From JACDAN01 sp035711385 (GTDB lineage: Bacteria > Actinomycetota > Thermoleophilia > Gaiellales > Gaiellaceae): 6,809 bases of DNA. Positions within the stretch are counted from its first letter, which is position 1. Every line of letters starts with the position of its first letter. The stretch lies in the NCBI GenBank assembly GCA_035711385.1, contig DASTCG010000149.1, forward strand, positions 1 to 6,809, written 5' to 3'. The position numbers and the translations under genes were made by a program. This document shows, piece by piece, positions 5,568 to 6,809 of this stretch. Below the pieces are notes generated by a model that saw only the letters and a program-made list of their open reading frames with translations, ran no database searches and was not told where the DNA came from.

Positions 5568-6772
5568 TCGACCTTCGGGCGGCGCGGAGTGACCCGGAGC
5601 GGCTCCGGGCCGGAATCGCGCGGAAGGGGAAGGGGAGCGGAGAGGCGTTCGACGAGCTGCTGGAGGCTGACGCCCGCTGGCGGGAGCTCGTCCCGCAGGT
5701 CGACGAACTGCGTGGCCGGCAGAAGCAGAAGGGGAAGCCGACGCCGGAGCAGGTCGAGGAGCTGAAGCAGGTCAAGGAGGACCTGCGGCGGCTCGAGGGC
5801 GAGCTCGCGGCGGCCGAATCGCGGCGGGACGAGCTGCTCCAGAAGGTGCCGAACCCGGCTCACGACTCGGTGCCGGACGAGGAGACGGACGACTCGGAGG
5901 GCGAGATCGTCAGGCGCGTGGGCGAGCTGCCGCAGCTCGCAGAGGCGAAGGAGCATCTCGAGCTCGGCGGCTACGACATGGAGCGCGGCGCGCGGCTCTC
6001 TGGGTCCCGCTTCGGGTACATCGTCGGCGACGCTGCGCGGCTCTCGCTCGCCCTCTACCGCTGGGCGCTCGAGCGCCTGATCGCCGAGGGCTTCACGCCA
6101 GTGATCCCGCCGGTCCTCGTTCGCGAGGAGGCGATGTACGGCACCGGCTTCTTCCCCGCCGAGCGGTTCGAGATCTACGAGGTGGCCGACGAAGGGCTCT
6201 TTCTGACCGGCACGTCCGAGGTGGCGCTGGCCGGCCTGCACATGGGCGAGATCCTCGAGCGGGAGCAGCTCCCACTCGAGTACACCGCCTTCTCGGCCAA
6301 CTTCCGGCGCGAGGCGGGCGCCGCGGGCAGAGACACGCGCGGCATGTTCCGCGTCCACCAGTTCAACAAGGTCGAGATGTTCGCCTACACGCTTCCCGAG
6401 GCCTCGTGGGACGAGTACGAGCGGCTGGTCTGGATCGAGGAGTCGCTCGTCCAGCAGCTCGGCCTCCCCTACCGCGTGGTCAACATCGCCGCCGGCCAGC
6501 TCAGCGCCGCGGCGGCGAAGCGCATCGACATCGAGGCCTGGTTCCCCGCCCAGGAGCGTTACCGCGAGATCACGTCGGCGTCGAACACCACCGACTACCA
6601 GGCGCGCCGGCTCGGGATCCGCTACCGGGCCGACGGCGGCACGGAGTTCGTCCACACCCTGAACGGGACGGCGGTCACCGACCGCTGGGCGCTCGCGGTC
6701 CTGGAGAACTTCCAGGGCGAGGTTCCCGACGTGCTGCGTGAGTTCGGAGCCCCGGCTACCGTGCAACCCTGA
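5564..6772 (+). CDS. serS: Seryl-tRNA synthetase (class II)
   Basis: This cytoplasmic enzyme charges tRNA-Ser with serine and ATP. The start is TTG (5564), giving the canonical MIDLRAARSDPERLR N-terminus; it overlaps the upstream TGA. An N-terminal antiparallel coiled-coil arm (about 27-95, turn near 55-62) grips the tRNA and is shorter than in most homologues. The catalytic core has TGTSEVAL (215-222), motif 2 FRREAG (247-252), KVEMF (269-273), REITSASN (334-341), QARR, and motif 3 LNGTAVTDRWALAVLENFQ (366-384). Serine- and ATP-binding residues expected from the family are present: T217, E219, R248, E250, E271, E335, N367, T369 and R374. Oddities are Ala-Gly-Gln (310-312) where Thr-Gly-Asp is usual, Ala339 where Cys is common, a motif 3 about one residue short before R374, and a short C-terminal tail. 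The 402-residue total is slightly below the usual 420-430. It is most likely the sole functional housekeeping copy. Confidence 0.97.
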   Translation: MIDLRAARSDPERLRAGIARKGKGSGEAFDELLEADARWRELVPQVDELRGRQKQKGKPTPEQVEELKQVKEDLRRLEGELAAAESRRDELLQKVPNPAHDSVPDEETDDSEGEIVRRVGELPQLAEAKEHLELGGYDMERGARLSGSRFGYIVGDAARLSLALYRWALERLIAEGFTPVIPPVLVREEAMYGTGFFPAERFEIYEVADEGLFLTGTSEVALAGLHMGEILEREQLPLEYTAFSANFRREAGAAGRDTRGMFRVHQFNKVEMFAYTLPEASWDEYERLVWIEESLVQQLGLPYRVVNIAAGQLSAAAAKRIDIEAWFPAQERYREITSASNTTDYQARRLGIRYRADGGTEFVHTLNGTAVTDRWALAVLENFQGEVPDVLREFGAPATVQP

Positions 6773-6809
6773 CCGGCGAGTGCGGCGGGGGCGAGGAGGC
6801 GTGGGGCGT
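6773..6809 (+). other. Unassigned right edge after serS
   Basis: These 37 bases contain AGGAGG at 6794-6799 and a GTG at 6801. The GTG is only one base from the purine run, too close for ordinary initiation. There is no clear terminator hairpin. A downstream gene, possibly in the same operon, may begin just past the window, but nothing here can be assigned. Confidence 0.2.

Noticed and set aside
5507..6766. Long minus-strand frame opposite serS
   Set aside because: It is antisense to an unmistakable SerRS, and its composition (Leu/Arg/Asp/Glu/Val repeats) is a mirror of the serS codons.
6795..6809. Possible start of a tRNA-Ser gene after serS (GGAGGCGTGG)
   Set aside because: The first ten bases resemble a tRNA-Ser 5' end, but the next bases do not give the conserved A14 or D-arm, and only 15 bases are available.
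1..6809. CRISPR arrays, insertion sequences, phage or attachment-site signals
   Set aside because: I saw no direct-repeat array, transposase, integrase or terminal inverted repeats, and gene composition is uniform across the window.

Overview
This GC-rich, densely packed window carries six protein-coding genes and no RNA genes or mobile elements that I can recognise. The GC bias, the use of GTG, TTG and probably CTG starts, -10 boxes placed 6-7 bases before a start codon (leaderless style), and an htpX-pspAB gene pair all suggest an actinobacterium. My inference is a deep-branching high-GC lineage such as Thermoleophilia, but the sequence alone does not prove the taxon.

Left part (1-2059): the C-terminal part of a cupin-domain protein enters from the left edge on the + strand and ends at 531. 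It converges on a two-gene minus-strand operon: htpX (membrane zinc metalloprotease, first) and pspAB (PspA-associated protein B, second). An imperfect hairpin lies in the 42-base gap between the convergent genes. The htpX-pspAB pair points to envelope-stress and membrane-protein quality control.

Middle (2016-5082): two large polytopic membrane proteins face each other. The + strand protein has a shortened, apparently non-catalytic alkaline-phosphatase-like outer domain followed by a membrane module with three polar motifs. The - strand protein resembles GT-C-type glycosyltransferase-like membrane proteins. Their 3' ends overlap by 98 bases. The + strand gene also appears to overlap the 5' end of htpX head-to-head by up to 44 bases. 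Both may act on envelope glycans or polymers, but no substrate can be read from the sequence.

Right part (5083-6809): a 41-base divergent intergenic region holds a good -10 box for a lipoprotein mono-heme cytochrome c. That gene's TGA stop overlaps the TTG start of serS (seryl-tRNA synthetase), so the two are probably co-transcribed and translationally coupled. serS looks functional but has a compact coiled-coil arm and a motif 3 about one residue shorter than usual. The last 37 bases are too short to assign.

I found no convincing undescribed system. The most interesting items are the phosphatase-like/membrane fusion protein, the overlapping gene ends around it, the likely CTG start of pspAB, and the cytochrome c-serS coupling.
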